DNA of 64,000 nt from the NCBI GenBank assembly GCA_026874595.1, contig CM049317.1, positions 15,673,382-15,737,381 of the forward strand. Direction: 5' to 3'. The position numbers were made by a program, and so were the translations under genes. The stretch is from Sipunculus nudus. Lineage: Eukaryota > Annelida > Sipuncula > Golfingiida > Sipunculidae. This document shows, in pieces, positions 47,424 to 59,429 of this stretch (positions within the stretch are counted from its first letter, which is position 1; each line of letters starts with the position of its first letter). The notes below the pieces were generated by a model. The model was not told the origin of the DNA and searched no databases. It worked only from the letters and a program-made list of their open reading frames with translations.

Positions 47424-49377
47424 TCTATATATTAATAGCGTAAGGCGATTTTTGTGATTTTCCGTATCTCCTCTGATACCGCCGTACGGATTGCCGTGAT
47501 TTTCGACATACATATGCTCTGGGTTTGTCCGAAGAGATTCCGCCCCCTTTTATTTGCAATATTTGCGTATTACCTGCATAATTAATAATTTTAATATTTG
47601 CTCCCCCGCGGGCGCCTCTTTTCTTTGTGTCTTCGGGCCTGGTAACACAATGGCCACAGAGTGTTTGATGGCGGGACAGAGTTTTTCTCCGGGGGCCCTA
47701 TCTGGGCTTTTCTTAAATTTGCGCTGACCGGCCCGAAATAATCCCCATTGGTGATCCCTTCTCAAAAGGCAACCTCCGCGCAGCGAAAAGGTCTATTGTG
47801 CACAAGTAGATCTCGCGTGAGGAAAATGCTCAAAAGGGGGATCTTTCAAAGAATGTAAATTATCCAAGCGGAAGTGAAAGCAGGGTAGTGTGAAAAACCC
47901 GAACCCCACGGTCCCCGGACCCCATAAACCTATTTCCTCATTTTCCATTATTTATACCGATAAAAACAACACTATTGTTGATGTAAGGACAGAGTCCCTA
48001 AATGTTGCACATTTGTAAATAACCGATTCACTGAAAGATTTATAATTACAAAAAATATTTCGATGAAGACGGACCTCATTTACTTGAATTTGCCGACTGT
48101 TCAATTTTGACGGACCCCAGTAACCACCGCTCATATTTTTATTTATGACTAAAAGAGGACAAAAATAGCACTAATGTCACACACTAAATATAATATTTGT
48201 TATTTTAAATGAAAATATAATAGTGCGGACACAGTGGGGGAGATTTAATTTGAAGTGCACTAACAGTTGAGCGGACCTGAGACTGATATATCAGAGCACT
48301 TCCACATAACAACAGGTTTCGTGCTCCGTTCATAACAACCATGCAATTTTAAAGTTGGCAATAATATAAATACCGAAAGGAATTGTTGATTACTTGCATT
48401 TCAAGCAACTACAGGTTCCAAAATAATGATTTTGTAAATGTTTTAAATTATAAAACTTTTTAAAACGCTACACAAATGAAATAAATAGCAAATATAAAAT
48501 TATGAATAAAAAATGAGACAGAAATGTAAAAATACAGATACAAACACAATAATAAATCACAAATGTGTCATGGCTAAACGTGATGTCAAATACATGTATG
48601 TACTAAAGAAATGTTAAAACAACGAGAAAACGGGGTCCGTGTAATCCGTGAGGTCCGTGCCCCAGTATCAAATTTTGTTGCAAAACAGACTTTTTTTTGT
48701 AACCAAACATAATATAAAATATGTCTTTAGATACGATTATGCTAAAATATCAGGACAAATTACCATGAGAGTTTAAGAATTACAAATTTTTCTTGGGTTC
48801 CTGGATCCAGAGTGGGATCCGGGTTTAACACACTGCCTGAACGCAGTGACTGTCTCACTGGAAAACATTGGCTCAGCTTTCAAACAGAAAGGAGTGCGTG
48901 ATATTTAAAAATATATACAGCCATTAAATGTACCACATAATATAATGCTACCACGAACTTTTGCGCAGCGGGATTGCGGGATGTGAGTGCTCAGTTTTTG
49001 TGCGTTATAACCGGAATGCAATTATCGAGATCACGTCTCAGCGCTGTACTGTACTACCATGCAAGATATGAGGTTCCTTTACTGGCGGATTCATGTGTGA
49101 ATTTACATGTCTCCTCTGACACTATGGTTTGCCGTGATTTTTGACCAACATATACTCCGGGTTTGTCCGAAGACATTCCACCATTCGGACAAGAACGTAT
49201 TCGTACAGGTCATTCAGACTCCGACACAAGGTTAACTCAGAGACAGAACACTTACACCAAATGTCGGATTCAAAGAGACAGTAACATTGTACACCCAAAA
49301 CATGAAACCATGACAGCCTATTTGATATCAGAACTAAATGCTCGCCCAAAACCGTGCGTAGCACGGGTAATTGCTAG
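47424..49377 (+). mobile_element. Helitron-like non-autonomous block, probably composite
   Basis: The right end has the hairpin CCGTGC-GTA-GCACGG (49352-49366), then GTAATTG, then CTAG at 49374-49377 followed by T. That is the hairpin plus CTRR-T structure of a Helitron 3' end. The left end reads A|TCTATATATTAATAGCG at 47424, matching a 5' TC end inserted after A. The phrases CTCCTCTGA, TTGCCGTGATTTT and GGGTTTGTCCGAAGA occur twice, at 47470-47535 and again at 49110-49175. The block therefore probably joins two related elements, the second 5'-truncated. No Rep/helicase frame is present. Confidence 0.7.
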
Positions 49378-50583
49378 TTTACTTTATTTTGGCATAGCTT
49401 AAAAAAAATAATGGACATTTATATATCAATTGAAAGCCAAGCCTAAATACTGATGAAAATGTGCTTTTAAGAAACAATGGAATGGCGTGTATATGGTTCG
49501 GGGATAAAAGGTGAAAATCTAAACACCCATGGCTTGAGAAGTTGGCACCATTATTAGTTTTCACGCTAAAGGCGTCGGACCTTATTACCAGGCTTACTAG
49601 GAGAAATATGCCGAAGTTTAACTAAAAGAAAACACAATAACATTGTATTTGTTTAATTAAGTATGTTGGTTCGGTGTCCAACGGAGTGTAGATTAAAAAA
49701 GCTGTAATATGTGAATTTTTACTATTTAAATAAATGGCACAGCTTTTGATAAAAGTTTTACATTTGTAAATTCTCCAGTTTTAAAATACAGTTTGCCACC
49801 AATGTTACATAAGTTCATCGCATGCTCTCTGACTATAGAACTAGAAAGTTAATGACATTTCAACAAAAACTCCACAAGTAGGTGATACCATGACTTTAAA
49901 ATGTAGCAGATATGTAAATCGCCAGATTTAAACATGTCTCTCGGGACCACTCTTAACTCAGTTGCCATGGATATTTGAAAACCCGAATTTATTTTTCCCG
50001 TGCCTTGTATGGAAAACATCATGATTTTGGCATAGAATGTGCTTATTTTCGGTTGGGGCAATTTGTATTGGACGCGGGAAAGTCATACTGTCTGAATATC
50101 TCGTATATTTCCGTACCGCTTGCGATAAATTCAATTAATCATCCAGTTGGAACCCCCGCCCTAGTAATAATCCTCATTAGTGAAAATAAGACGAGAAATT
50201 TTGGCATATCGTCTAATGACCACGGTCGATATTTGTGAGATGCACTTGTCGTCTGCTCTGATCCCGCGCTGTTGGGGTCATTAAGTGCTCTGGCAGGCAG
50301 ATGATGCGATGTACTTGACCTTTCCTCCAATCACATCACGGATCAAGTGGAATCCCGGCTGATGGTTTATTTGCGGGTTATTATTCTACATCTGGATGTC
50401 CATACAGTCGGGGATGTAACTATAAAACCAACTGACAGATGAAGCTCTCCACATAAGTTCATTTTGACTGGTTTTAGGAAACATTGATAAGGCTTACTAC
50501 TGAACGGTGACACCGTCTTGCAAACGAAAAAGAAACAAAAAACAAACAAACATAGAGTATAACAAGATCATAGATGCAAAGAA
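49378..50583. other. Unassigned intergenic DNA
   Basis: Frames of 87 codons or fewer, with no motif. No partnered repeat seen. Confidence 0.45.
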
Positions 50584-50604
50584 AGAGAGAGAGAGAGAGA
50601 GAGA
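50584..50604. repeat. (GA)n microsatellite
   Basis: A GA run of about 21 bases. Confidence 0.9.
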
Positions 50605-50654
50605 TAAATATATTTATTTTACATGGATTGTACAACTAGTTATATTTACTAATG

Positions 50655-50705
50655 CATGGCACACTCCATGACACGTTAGTGGCGTACAATAGTCTTTAGG
50701 GGTGG
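50655..50705. repeat. SINE-like repeat, partial copy C
   Basis: GGCACACTCCATGACACGTTA, then GGCGTACAATAGTCTTTAGGGGTGGG, corresponds to the first 55 bases of copy A at 12554. The rest has been lost or replaced by the GA/GACA tract that follows. Confidence 0.5.
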
Positions 50706-50722
50706 GGGTTACAGACAGACAT

Positions 50723-50726
<4 letters not shown>

Positions 50727-50809
<83 letters not shown>

Positions 50810-50829
50810 GACAGACGAAGGAGAGACAG
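50727..50829. repeat. (GA)n(GACA)n microsatellite
   Basis: A GA run passes into about 12 GACA units. It creates serine/leucine-rich spurious frames on the minus strand. Confidence 0.95.
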
Positions 50830-51660
50830 AGAGATTAAAATGAGCAATTGAGAAAAATACAAGCAGACGGGCAACTAAACAGGCAGCCGGAAAGCCGATC
50901 AGACAAATCGACAGACATACACTAAACCCAGACATCAAAATGCTGAAAGAAGGACGGAGGAACTCACATCTGGGAAAAGCAAACACGAAAAAGCAGGCCC
51001 GGGCGATTATGCACGCAAACACAGAATCAAAACGAGGTAACTTCAGTAGCTAATCAAGAGCATCAAAAAAGACCGCACGGAAAAGTAAAATCCACCCAAT
51101 TTTCCCGGCACACAACATTTTGACAGAAGGATCCTGAATACCAAGTCTATTAGATCCACATGACAGTTCCAGCTGATCCCGTCTGTCAGCCCGCCATTTA
51201 TTCACTCCGGGATTGACTTCCGGCGTGGGATACCAGACGCAGAATTCTGACATGTAACTGAATCATGCAAATGCTATCTTTAACAAGCCAGCCAGTAATC
51301 TTATTTACTTAATTACTTATTTGATGGTTCTTTTTATCATGTTTCTTTTATTTAAATAAAATAAAATAAAATAATGGAAAAGGTCATGCTTTTTATAGCT
51401 ATCCTCGGATGTTTTCAGTTTCTCGCATTTAATCGTTTAAATAAAATTAGAAACATTTTAACAAATTTCATTCATCAGCACCTTGTTATATTTTAAGAAA
51501 ATATATATGATAAATAAAGTACAAAGTCCAAAGTTTAAAGTCTAAAAAGAATTATATTGAAATAAAATATTAGACTTTTATGAGCAGTAAAATGTATAAA
51601 GCAATATATAAAAACAAATGTTATTAAATAAATGATGGATAATGTAATATTCAAATAAAA
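50830..51660. other. Unassigned DNA
   Basis: The left part is degenerate GACA-like sequence (to about 50930). Nothing else nameable. Confidence 0.45.
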
Positions 51661-51704
<44 letters not shown>

Positions 51705-51759
51705 CAGAGAGACAGAGAGAGAGACATAGAGAGACAGAGACAGACAGAGACAGGAACAA

Positions 51760-51813
<54 letters not shown>

Positions 51814-51839
51814 AGTGACAGACTGACAGACTGACACAG
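51661..51839. repeat. Long GA/GACA compound microsatellite
   Basis: About 180 bases of GA interrupted by GACA units. Two long GA blocks (51664-51697 and 51762-51808) flank a mixed centre. Confidence 0.95.
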
Positions 51840-52569
51840 ACAGAAAGCGACCGAAAGACAAACCGACAAACAAATTCAGTGTATAGCCTTGTTCGGAATT
51901 GATCTTAACTCATTCAACACGCATATAAGGTGATAGCTTCAACCCTCTTCTAAATTCCCCACCCACAAACTAAATGAGAGACACCTGGATCCTCCCCTGG
52001 ATCCGCTTCTGTACACCAAAATCAAATACAATTGTATCCTAAGCTGTGCTTGAAACCTATCATAAAATAATAATTATATTTTAGAAGGGATCAATATATT
52101 CATATCAAAAGCAATCAAACATACAAGTATGGTGTTTCTAACGTGTACTACCGTTCAAATGCAAATACAGTTTCGTGTTCAGTGTGATGGCGTTAATATT
52201 TTGTCGTTTGAGTCTTGATTTATTTCTTTCAAAGATCCGCTGATAACTGCGTAGAGGAGATATAAATAGGTAAGAGACAAAGGGATTCAAAAAGCAGAAT
52301 TTTCAGTTTCTTCCTTCAATTTCTTCCATCTTCGCCAGTGAACAAAGACTACATAGCACTCCCTTGAGCAACAGTAATTACTCCATCTCGTCAGATGTTC
52401 TGAAAGTGCCAAAAGGTTTAGTGTCGGGTTCGGATTGCTGACGGCAGTTTTAAATAGCGTCCGCATTCATGGCGCACTACAGAACCGCCTATACAGCCAT
52501 CCGATTATAACACTCCTCGCCCGGTGGCTGTTTACTGCATTCGTACTAAATCTCCTTCGTTTCAACCGC
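51840..52569. other. Unassigned DNA
   Basis: Nothing nameable. Confidence 0.45.
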
Positions 52570-52740
52570 TGCGAGTTTCACCACCAGGGCTGGCACATTG
52601 CAAAAAAAATGTAATAAATCCAATGAGAGCATGGTATCGTATTGTGCACCCAGCTCCAAGTTTTAAACATGCAAGACCCGCTCTGGTTGGTTTGATTACA
52701 CCGGTTCTTGCACAGGGCCATTAACATACCCGTTGCCTGA
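52570..52740. repeat. GGGCTGGCACA-family repeat, copy 2
   Basis: Best copy of the family also present at 7495-7640. It contains CCAGGGCTGGCACA, AATAAATCCAATGAGAGCAT, GTATTGTGCACCCAGCT, AAACATGCAAGACCCGCTCT and GGTTTGATTACACC. The 66-codon frame over it (52524-52724) is probably incidental. Confidence 0.45.
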
Positions 52741-54017
52741 GGAGTGGATGTTCGATTACACTGCTTTACATTTTAACTTACTTTAAAAAAGTTACTCTGT
52801 GCCGTTTATATTATACAGACTAGTGCAAAGGTGCATTCCATGCGTATGTGGTATGCATGCGCATGCGGCAAGAAAACGTACTCCTGTGATTCCATTAATT
52901 CTTATTTGTATGCAGCTAAATTTTGGACATAATACAGCGCTATAGTCAAAGAGAAGTTATCCGCCAAAGGAATATACTATGACTGACTACAAAGTTACAA
53001 TCCCTTTACGATTTCAACATTAAGTGATCGAAACGTGATGCATTCTTTTTTTTGGTTTTCCTTTGAATTTTCTGCCTCACATTTTCTCAGTAAACAACGT
53101 TAATTCATTTCCATGATATAAGAAAAATTACATCATTGCCAGATTTTTCCTTGTATTTATATCTTGACTCATAAAGATCCGTGATGAACCGTTAATATAT
53201 ATATAAAGCCCACAAACTGATGAGAATAATGCAATCCATATGTCCAGGGAGGCTGGCATCACCTTCTAGAACTTCAGTAACCATAGTAACCGGGAAATCC
53301 CTAGATAAACATTACCCAAATTACTACAGTCGTTTGGTTTCATATTATCCAGTATTTCGCCCGATCATGCGACGTAGATGGCTTTGAGCAGTGAACCTGT
53401 AACTCCCTAAATTCTGCGGTGCGGTCTGGCCCGGGGGCAAAGCTGTAGGCTGTTCTCGCGAGATCTCGTGAGAAATCTCACGTGACTAATAAATCATGGT
53501 TTTTGACAGAATAATGATTACAATGTGATCATAATATATTAACTTGGCCAGTCCCCGACCAACGATATCAAAATGTCTTTACGGTAGAGACCCAAAGAAT
53601 GAATGTTTCCCCAAATGCTTTTGTAATCACAGTTAACACCCGTTTAAATACCCAATACTCATATTGGTATCCGAACGGCGAAATGTATGAAATGGGAATC
53701 ACAGGACCCACAAAGACTTAGATAAAATCGACATACAAACAGATGACATAAAAAGATATCTTGTAATCTTAATAAAAAAACGCTTCCTCCGTAGAAAGAG
53801 CACCTCACAGGGGTTGATGAGTTACATTCTATATCAATATCTGGGTCAAACATTTATGTGACTTTTTACGGTGTCAAAGAGTGCAAAACCATCGATTTCA
53901 ATTTTTTTCTCTCTTTCTTCTTTTTATGTGCCAGTGTTTGCGCTCGACATTAAATATAGCTTATTCTCTTTGGTCTCCCAGAGTACAGAAACATGAATTA
54001 GGCCAAAATAAGTTGGG
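52741..54017. other. Unassigned DNA with a TCTCGCGAGA site
   Basis: TCTCGCGAGA at 53454-53463 and CACGTGAC at 53479-53486 form a promoter-like pair also found at 29160-29206. No frame with a start codon follows within 200 bases on either strand. The rest is AT-rich. Confidence 0.4.
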
Positions 54018-54265
54018 GTTCTCAGGCACTTTTTTATAAATCAGTGCGCGAGGGTGATTTTTTTTTTACCTTTTTCCTGCATATTTCAATAAAAATGTCA
54101 TTTGATCAAGGAAAAGCATGAAAATAACAGAATTGTTTTGCTAATAAGGTAAAAGCACTATACATAACAAAAGGAAATCTTATCCAAATTGTATTATTTT
54201 TTCACCTTGAAAGAAATGTTCGAGCGGCTGGAGGGTTAAAATTGACGCGCGCGGTGCCTGAGAAC
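54018..54265. mobile_element. MITE with GTTCTCAGGCAC inverted ends
   Basis: GTTCTCAGGCAC (54018-54029) and GTGCCTGAGAAC (54254-54265) are perfect 12-bp inverted ends of a 248-bp element. Sub-terminal GTGCGCGAGGG and GACGCGCGCGG are a second, inexact pair. The interior (ACCTTTTTCCTGCATATTTCA, CTAATAAGGTAAAAGCACTA) resembles a high-copy element I remember from several marine invertebrate genomes. It has no coding capacity. Confidence 0.75.
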
Positions 54266-56603
54266 ATGGCCTTATATAACTCAGTTTTTTCTTTTTTTCT
54301 TTTCCATTTCCTCTGCCTGTGTTCGCGCTAGGTTTCAAATAAATCTAATTCACTATGACCTATAGGTCATAGATTTGTTCCTGGTACCTATTTCGACCTT
54401 GGCCTAGTTGCCGAGGTCGCACGCGTGATAGACGTGTCCCCATTATCGCTCAGCTGTGGGCGTCGTGGTAGGATTCCACTGATCGATAAGTGATTGCAAA
54501 CACAAATAAGGAAGCGCTCTCTAACATCAGGATTTGCTATGTATGATCTAGATTTAATTGTGTAGCTCCAAAATTAAACGAAACCTCCAGGAAAATTCAT
54601 TTGCACTCATATTTGACTCAATGACCTCATAGGATGTAGATGACTTTTTTTCATTACATCATCTAAAGAAAAAAAAAACAAAAAAAAACAGACGGAGCAC
54701 CATTTATTTGGTCATTGAATCAGCACCTATAGTACCGTCTTCATATACGACAAATGTGTCGAACCAGCAGCGTCGATCAACTGCAAGTAATATTTTATTT
54801 TAAGTATGTCATTCATGTCACAGAAATCTTTTAAACATTTATGAACGCACGATAATATGAGCGTAAGTCAGAGATCCAATATCCAAGGACAGCAGACACA
54901 GAATCCAAATTTCCGGTCACAGGTGTGGCATGTTTATTCAACCAGAAAGCTAATCATAAATGTACTATTTTAAACTCTAGATATAGACAGATCTGTAAAA
55001 AAAGTTTAAATTCAAATGTCGCTTTTTCATGAAACGGATATTACAAACCCTGCTTATATCATAGTTCATTGGCTACAGGATAATTACCATTTTCTATTGG
55101 ACAGTGGAAATGATAGTTCTGCACAGTGCTTTGAATGCCGGGCTAATTATAATTTTAAATTAAACAAAATAAAAATAAATAATATTAAAATAATATTAAA
55201 GGGACCTATTCACATGACAGATATGAACATATACAGGAAGTAGTGTAGTACTTAAGTAGTCTTTTCTCTTTTTATGGTACCTGCAAAATATTTCTTTCTT
55301 ACGTTGTCTGCTTGCTAATGTACATAAGTAAAAATAAACTTCGAGCGCGATCAATGCCATAAAAACATAAACATATCGCACTCACCACCGGGTACCGTAC
55401 AGCGGAACTTCACAAATCAAGATTTGTTAAGGTCCAACCGGTTTTTCTTTTGTGCATTTTTATTCATGTTTCATCTTTCTCTCTCTAGTGCTGAGTTAGA
55501 TGAGACAGGATATAGGCCATGATTGCCTTTAAAAAAACCCGATAATATTCGATTTTACGGTTATTTAGGAATGTGTTTCGTAGTAATATTATAAACCATA
55601 GACTAGAAAGTATTATGTTATTTATGGTTGCTAAGATCGTGCTTTTAATATTTCTGTTCAAATTGTATGATAAAAATTTGTATGCATTGGCATAAGAAAG
55701 TCACCACGCATAACATCGTTAAGGTGTACAATTTATCTAATCATGCTTGTTTTAGGGGCGTGGTAAAAAAGCGTTACTCCCCTCTAAACTTTGCCAATAC
55801 ACGTCAGCTTGCTGACAAACTTTCCTAGCAGACAGAGGTTCTTGTCTGAACACTGTTCTCGAAGTACTGTCTTGTTGCATCCCCACCTCCTCATCGAACC
55901 CCTAAAAGGTTTATATCTTCCATTGTTTTTAAACCGCTCATGGGGCGGCCATTCTGCTAAGCATTAAAATCCGAATGTCACGGATCGCTTATTGCAATTT
56001 AGGTATACAGCTTGTGTTATCTAAAAGATTGTGTAATAACTATAATACAGGGAACGTCTAGAACAATCCCATGTCTGTGACAACAACAACAGATGTGTGA
56101 CAAATAGTAACATTCTTGGTCTGAACCGTGATAGCGGGTCTCACTGTAAGTGTTATAGAGATCCTCAAAATAAATGCAACCCTATGTATTAAGCCACAAC
56201 CAATACATTTGCATATATGTGTAAAATATATATAAACATCCTCTGTTTCTCTTTATATTCCACTTATATAAAAGTAAATGAAGTCGTTCGAGAGATGTGA
56301 ATGAGGGGATTGATCCCGCTCTAGATTCGATGGGTAGCATCATTATGACCTCATAATTATCCTTCCAAGGAATTGTACAGTTATCCTGGGGTGTTTTTTA
56401 TCTAAGGGAATAGGGAGTAATACTGAATACGTTGGGATAAGTGATAAATGGGTAAAAGATATTATATATGGCAGGAATAAAACATAAGTAAATTATTTTG
56501 AGTACCTGGTAGTCTTCTGTAGGGTAGGTCTTCCCTCTTCGCCTATGCGTAGGCTTCTTGTACCAAAACCAGATGACACAATTTAATCGATTGGTCGGGA
56601 GTT
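54266..56603. other. Unassigned AT-rich DNA
   Basis: A-rich runs lie at about 54668-54690. Frames do not exceed 75 codons. No partnered repeat seen. Confidence 0.45.
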
Positions 56604-56838
56604 ATGGCCAAAGATGTATACAGCCGAGCTCCCAAGATGCATAAGAAAGACTCCAAACGGCCAACAACCAAGATCAATAAAATTGAGCATGACGCTGCGC
56701 GCCTCTCGTCCATTCCCGCGAGACTTCAGTCCAGGCCAGTATGATATAGTAAAGCTTTGGGTTTATTTATTCTAAATCCCCATTTTAACACCGCGTCGGT
56801 ACCACAGCAATGTATCTCATTGCTAAATACCCCGTCTG
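56604..56838 (+). CDS. Candidate short exon, basic N-terminus, ambiguous
   Basis: An ATG at 56604 opens 46 codons: MAKDVYSRAP, then a Lys/Arg-rich stretch (MHKKDSKRPTTKINK), ending Arg-Pro-Val before TGA at 56742. CAGTATGA at the stop could be a donor (GTATGA), in which case the stop is not read. The same frame reopens after the stop and runs on to CTG|GTAAGT at 56838-56839, a strong donor. The stretch also reads open on the minus strand for 56 codons with a hydrophobic start, so strand is not settled. Composition is GC-richer than the flanks. I do not recognise either product. Confidence 0.22.
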
Positions 56839-56844
56839 GTAAGT

Positions 56845-57190
56845 ATCAATGCAAATGTAAGGTTTCTGTGGGGATTTCTCTAACATTTACAAGGGTTCAA
56901 AAGTGTGCTCATGTGGGATTGGTGCCCGGGACCAGTGCCAGGGGCTGTTTCCGTTGGGCGTTTGATGTTATCAAGTCTCACGAAGGGTATTTGATAATTT
57001 TGTACATTCTAAAGGAATAGTTAATAAGGAAATATTGGAAGATGATTAATATACTCCTGTGAGCGCGGGTATTCCCGATCAGGGACCCCTTGTCCTGCTC
57101 GGAAATTATCTCCAGTCACCGTAAGCAAGTGGGCGGTATATGACGGGCCGGGAACTGGGTAAAGCCAAAGAGTGTACTTGATCAGTCATC
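56845..57190. other. Unassigned DNA
   Basis: Continuation of the open patch to 57020, then nothing nameable before the microsatellite. Confidence 0.4.
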
Positions 57191-57293
57191 ATAATATATA
57201 TATATATATCTTCGTATCTATATCCCTATAACGTTATTTTTTGCATACATATCTCTCTCCCCCCCCCTCTCTGTCTGTCTGTCTGTCTGACTC

Positions 57294-57381
<88 letters not shown>
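57191..57381. repeat. Compound microsatellite (TA)(TCTG)(TC)(TA)
   Basis: (TA)n at 57191-57207, a C-run, (TCTG)n from about 57271, (TC)n, then (TA)n to 57381. On the other strand it is the same GACA/GA pairing as at 50727 and 51661. Confidence 0.95.
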
Positions 57382-57383
<2 letters not shown>

Positions 57384-58040
57384 AATCTAAAAAGTATCAG
57401 AAGCAAACCTTTCACAACCTTTCGCGTTTTCCGAATCACCCACAATGTAGACTCTACCATCAGTAACGTTGTATGTACTTTGATGTAACATATTGCAGTT
57501 AGAGTAAGATGACAAAGTGATTTCGCTATGGTCGTGACATAGTGTCGGTTGACCTAATCTGTTATGTGTCGTTTGTATATACTGACGTATGTCTCACGAC
57601 CAGTCTCGATGCCAATTTTTTAGGGTCGTTGACTTGATCTCGGAGGTCCTGGCCTCTCACATGGTCTCGGTGTAGAACCTCACAGATTTCGCTCCAACAG
57701 GCGAGGACTTCACCATTATTCGGACCCTACGCAACAATTGAAATACAAAAGGTTTAACAATTACATATCAACATATTACTTATTCCAACAAGTAATTACC
57801 ACAAAAACATCCATGTCTATGTAATTTGTCTTGGAGCAATTCTTATCCAACATATTTAAACGGACTACATTACCTCATCACTACCTACGCCCCTTTATTT
57901 TTAGAAGCCCAAGAGCATTGTAGGGAAAAGGAGTACTTTACCCATAATCCCTTACCAGCAGAGTCGTACTCTTGTGAGTACGATTCTGCGCACTGTGTCA
58001 AAACCAACGCAGTTTTACATGTGACATGTGATACCCGCTA
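57382..58040. other. Unassigned DNA, possible distal regulatory stretch
   Basis: An open frame (57826-58041, TTG start, 71 codons) covers words resembling a ZNF143-type site in two orientations (AGCATTGTAGGG and TACCCATAATCCC, about 57913-57950). The resemblance is partial. Together with the CTCF-like site at 58044 it hints at a regulatory segment. Confidence 0.3.
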
Positions 58041-58043
58041 GGG

Positions 58044-58057
58044 CCACCAGGTGGCAG
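58044..58057 (+). promoter_or_regulatory. CTCF-like site 1
   Basis: CCACCAGGTGGCAG fits the CTCF core CCASYAGRKGGC at all 12 core positions and extends it by the preferred AG. Bilaterian animals, molluscs included, have CTCF. Occupancy cannot be judged from sequence. Confidence 0.5.
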
Positions 58058-58074
58058 CATCAGATGCCGCATAA

Positions 58075-58344
58075 ATGTCTGCAATCATGGCAAGTGAATC
58101 GATTGTAACAGGCACACTTGTTTTTTACTTATATTCATATAATTATGAGACAACACTGCACAAATATAGTCAGCTGATGATTTCCGATCGAGTTATTTCA
58201 GGTCTTGGTCGTTTCTTTCCAGAAACTCATCACACCGGACAGACAGTGCTACCACATGCACTGTTTTCACCGTTTGAGCGATATTACAAGCATCACATGG
58301 CTAACCAACCTACCCACAAGGTAGACAAGCTTCCCTTAGTTTGA
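58075..58344 (+). CDS. Candidate 89-codon frame, unknown
   Basis: The frame starts with ATG, with a second in-frame ATG four codons on, and ends at TGA after KLPLV. The first half is Tyr- and Leu-rich with one weak hydrophobic patch (TGTLVFYLYSY); the second half has a balanced composition with FFPETHHTGQTVLPHALF and a His-rich stretch. It begins 18 bases after a CTCF-like site. No domain is recognised, no donor is evident, and length is compatible with chance. Confidence 0.2.
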   Translation: MSAIMASESIVTGTLVFYLYSYNYETTLHKYSQLMISDRVISGLGRFFPETHHTGQTVLPHALFSPFERYYKHHMANQPTHKVDKLPLV

Positions 58345-58726
58345 CTGCTTATGAACTTATATTATGCTAAAATCTTCTATAAATAAAGCTTAAAACAGCT
58401 TTTCAATCTTCCTACATGGCTGCTGTACCTCGGGGAGATTTGTCTGTAGCACCGTGTTTTATCAGTAAAAATGTTTGGGTAGGTTTTGTGGGAAATTCTT
58501 ATGCTTAATCATAAACAGCAATCTTCACTGCCAGTGCATGGCTTTATATTAAAATGATGGGTTAGTAAAGTACATGTTGTAAGGGACACGAACAGGTCCA
58601 CAGTTTTGTTAAGTGTGTCAAAGATGACAGTATCACAGAGACTGCTCGTAACGAAACGGTTTATGAAAAAGTGTAATATATTATACAGTCGTGTATATAT
58701 GGAAACAAACTCCGTTGTATTTGCCG
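58345..58726. other. Unassigned DNA
   Basis: An AATAAAG-type polyadenylation word occurs at about 58382, some 40 bases beyond the stop of the 58075-58344 frame. Nothing else nameable. Confidence 0.35.
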
Positions 58727-58738
58727 CCAGTAGGTGGC
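58727..58738 (+). promoter_or_regulatory. CTCF-like site 2
   Basis: CCAGTAGGTGGC fits the core CCASYAGRKGGC at all 12 positions, in the same orientation as site 1, about 680 bases downstream. Confidence 0.45.
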
Positions 58739-59429
58739 TTCGGTTGACGCAATATACAGATTTTTTTCACCGCTTTTTGTTTTATATGACTATACAATTT
58801 AAGAAACCAATATCTTTGATAGACCTTTTTACCTGCTCGGGGAACATGTAATAAATGCAGCCGTCTCTCCTGCTGGAGAATCGGAAATCCCGAATCTGCC
58901 AACCGTGCATGGAAGGTACATGGTGCAGGATCAAGAGAGCATTGCTTGGGGTTACGACCTCGGCCCAAGGGATTTATCGCGGGATAAAGAATGGTCACAA
59001 GGGACAGTTAGCTCAGGACCCATTACTTACAACGGTTGTGCGTTTGTGTTAAGGAGTTACAATGAGACCAAGACTGAAAATATTCGGAAATCTCGTCTTA
59101 GGTCAAAGGTCACAGGTTGAACGTTTATATTGAAGGGATTAGTAGCCATGCACGAACCCCCTACGTATCAATATCATTATTATGCATAAAGAGACAGTTT
59201 CAGCTTTTTTTCTTTGACATTTTGGGAAATTCTCAGAAAATTTACCTTGTGAACAGGAATTTTTAGTTTCAGGCAAACTAAAGCATGTTTCTTTTTTATT
59301 AAAGTAACCGCCTCTAATTTTTAATGCTGACCTATCTAATTGTTACGCTAAGTATTTACATCTGCAGAGTTCCATTTCGGTTTGAGATTATGTGACAAGG
59401 GGGTAGCTCTCGCTTCCTGTCATTTTATT
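58739..59429. other. Unassigned DNA with overlapping open frames
   Basis: Three frames overlap in 58681-59120 (two plus, one minus, 65-105 codons) in a GC-richer patch. None shows a domain or splice frame. Confidence 0.35.

Noticed and set aside
50614-51022. Ser/Leu-rich frames resembling low-complexity membrane proteins
   Set aside because: They are translations of the GA/GACA microsatellite, as are those at 51535-51873 and 57218-57460.
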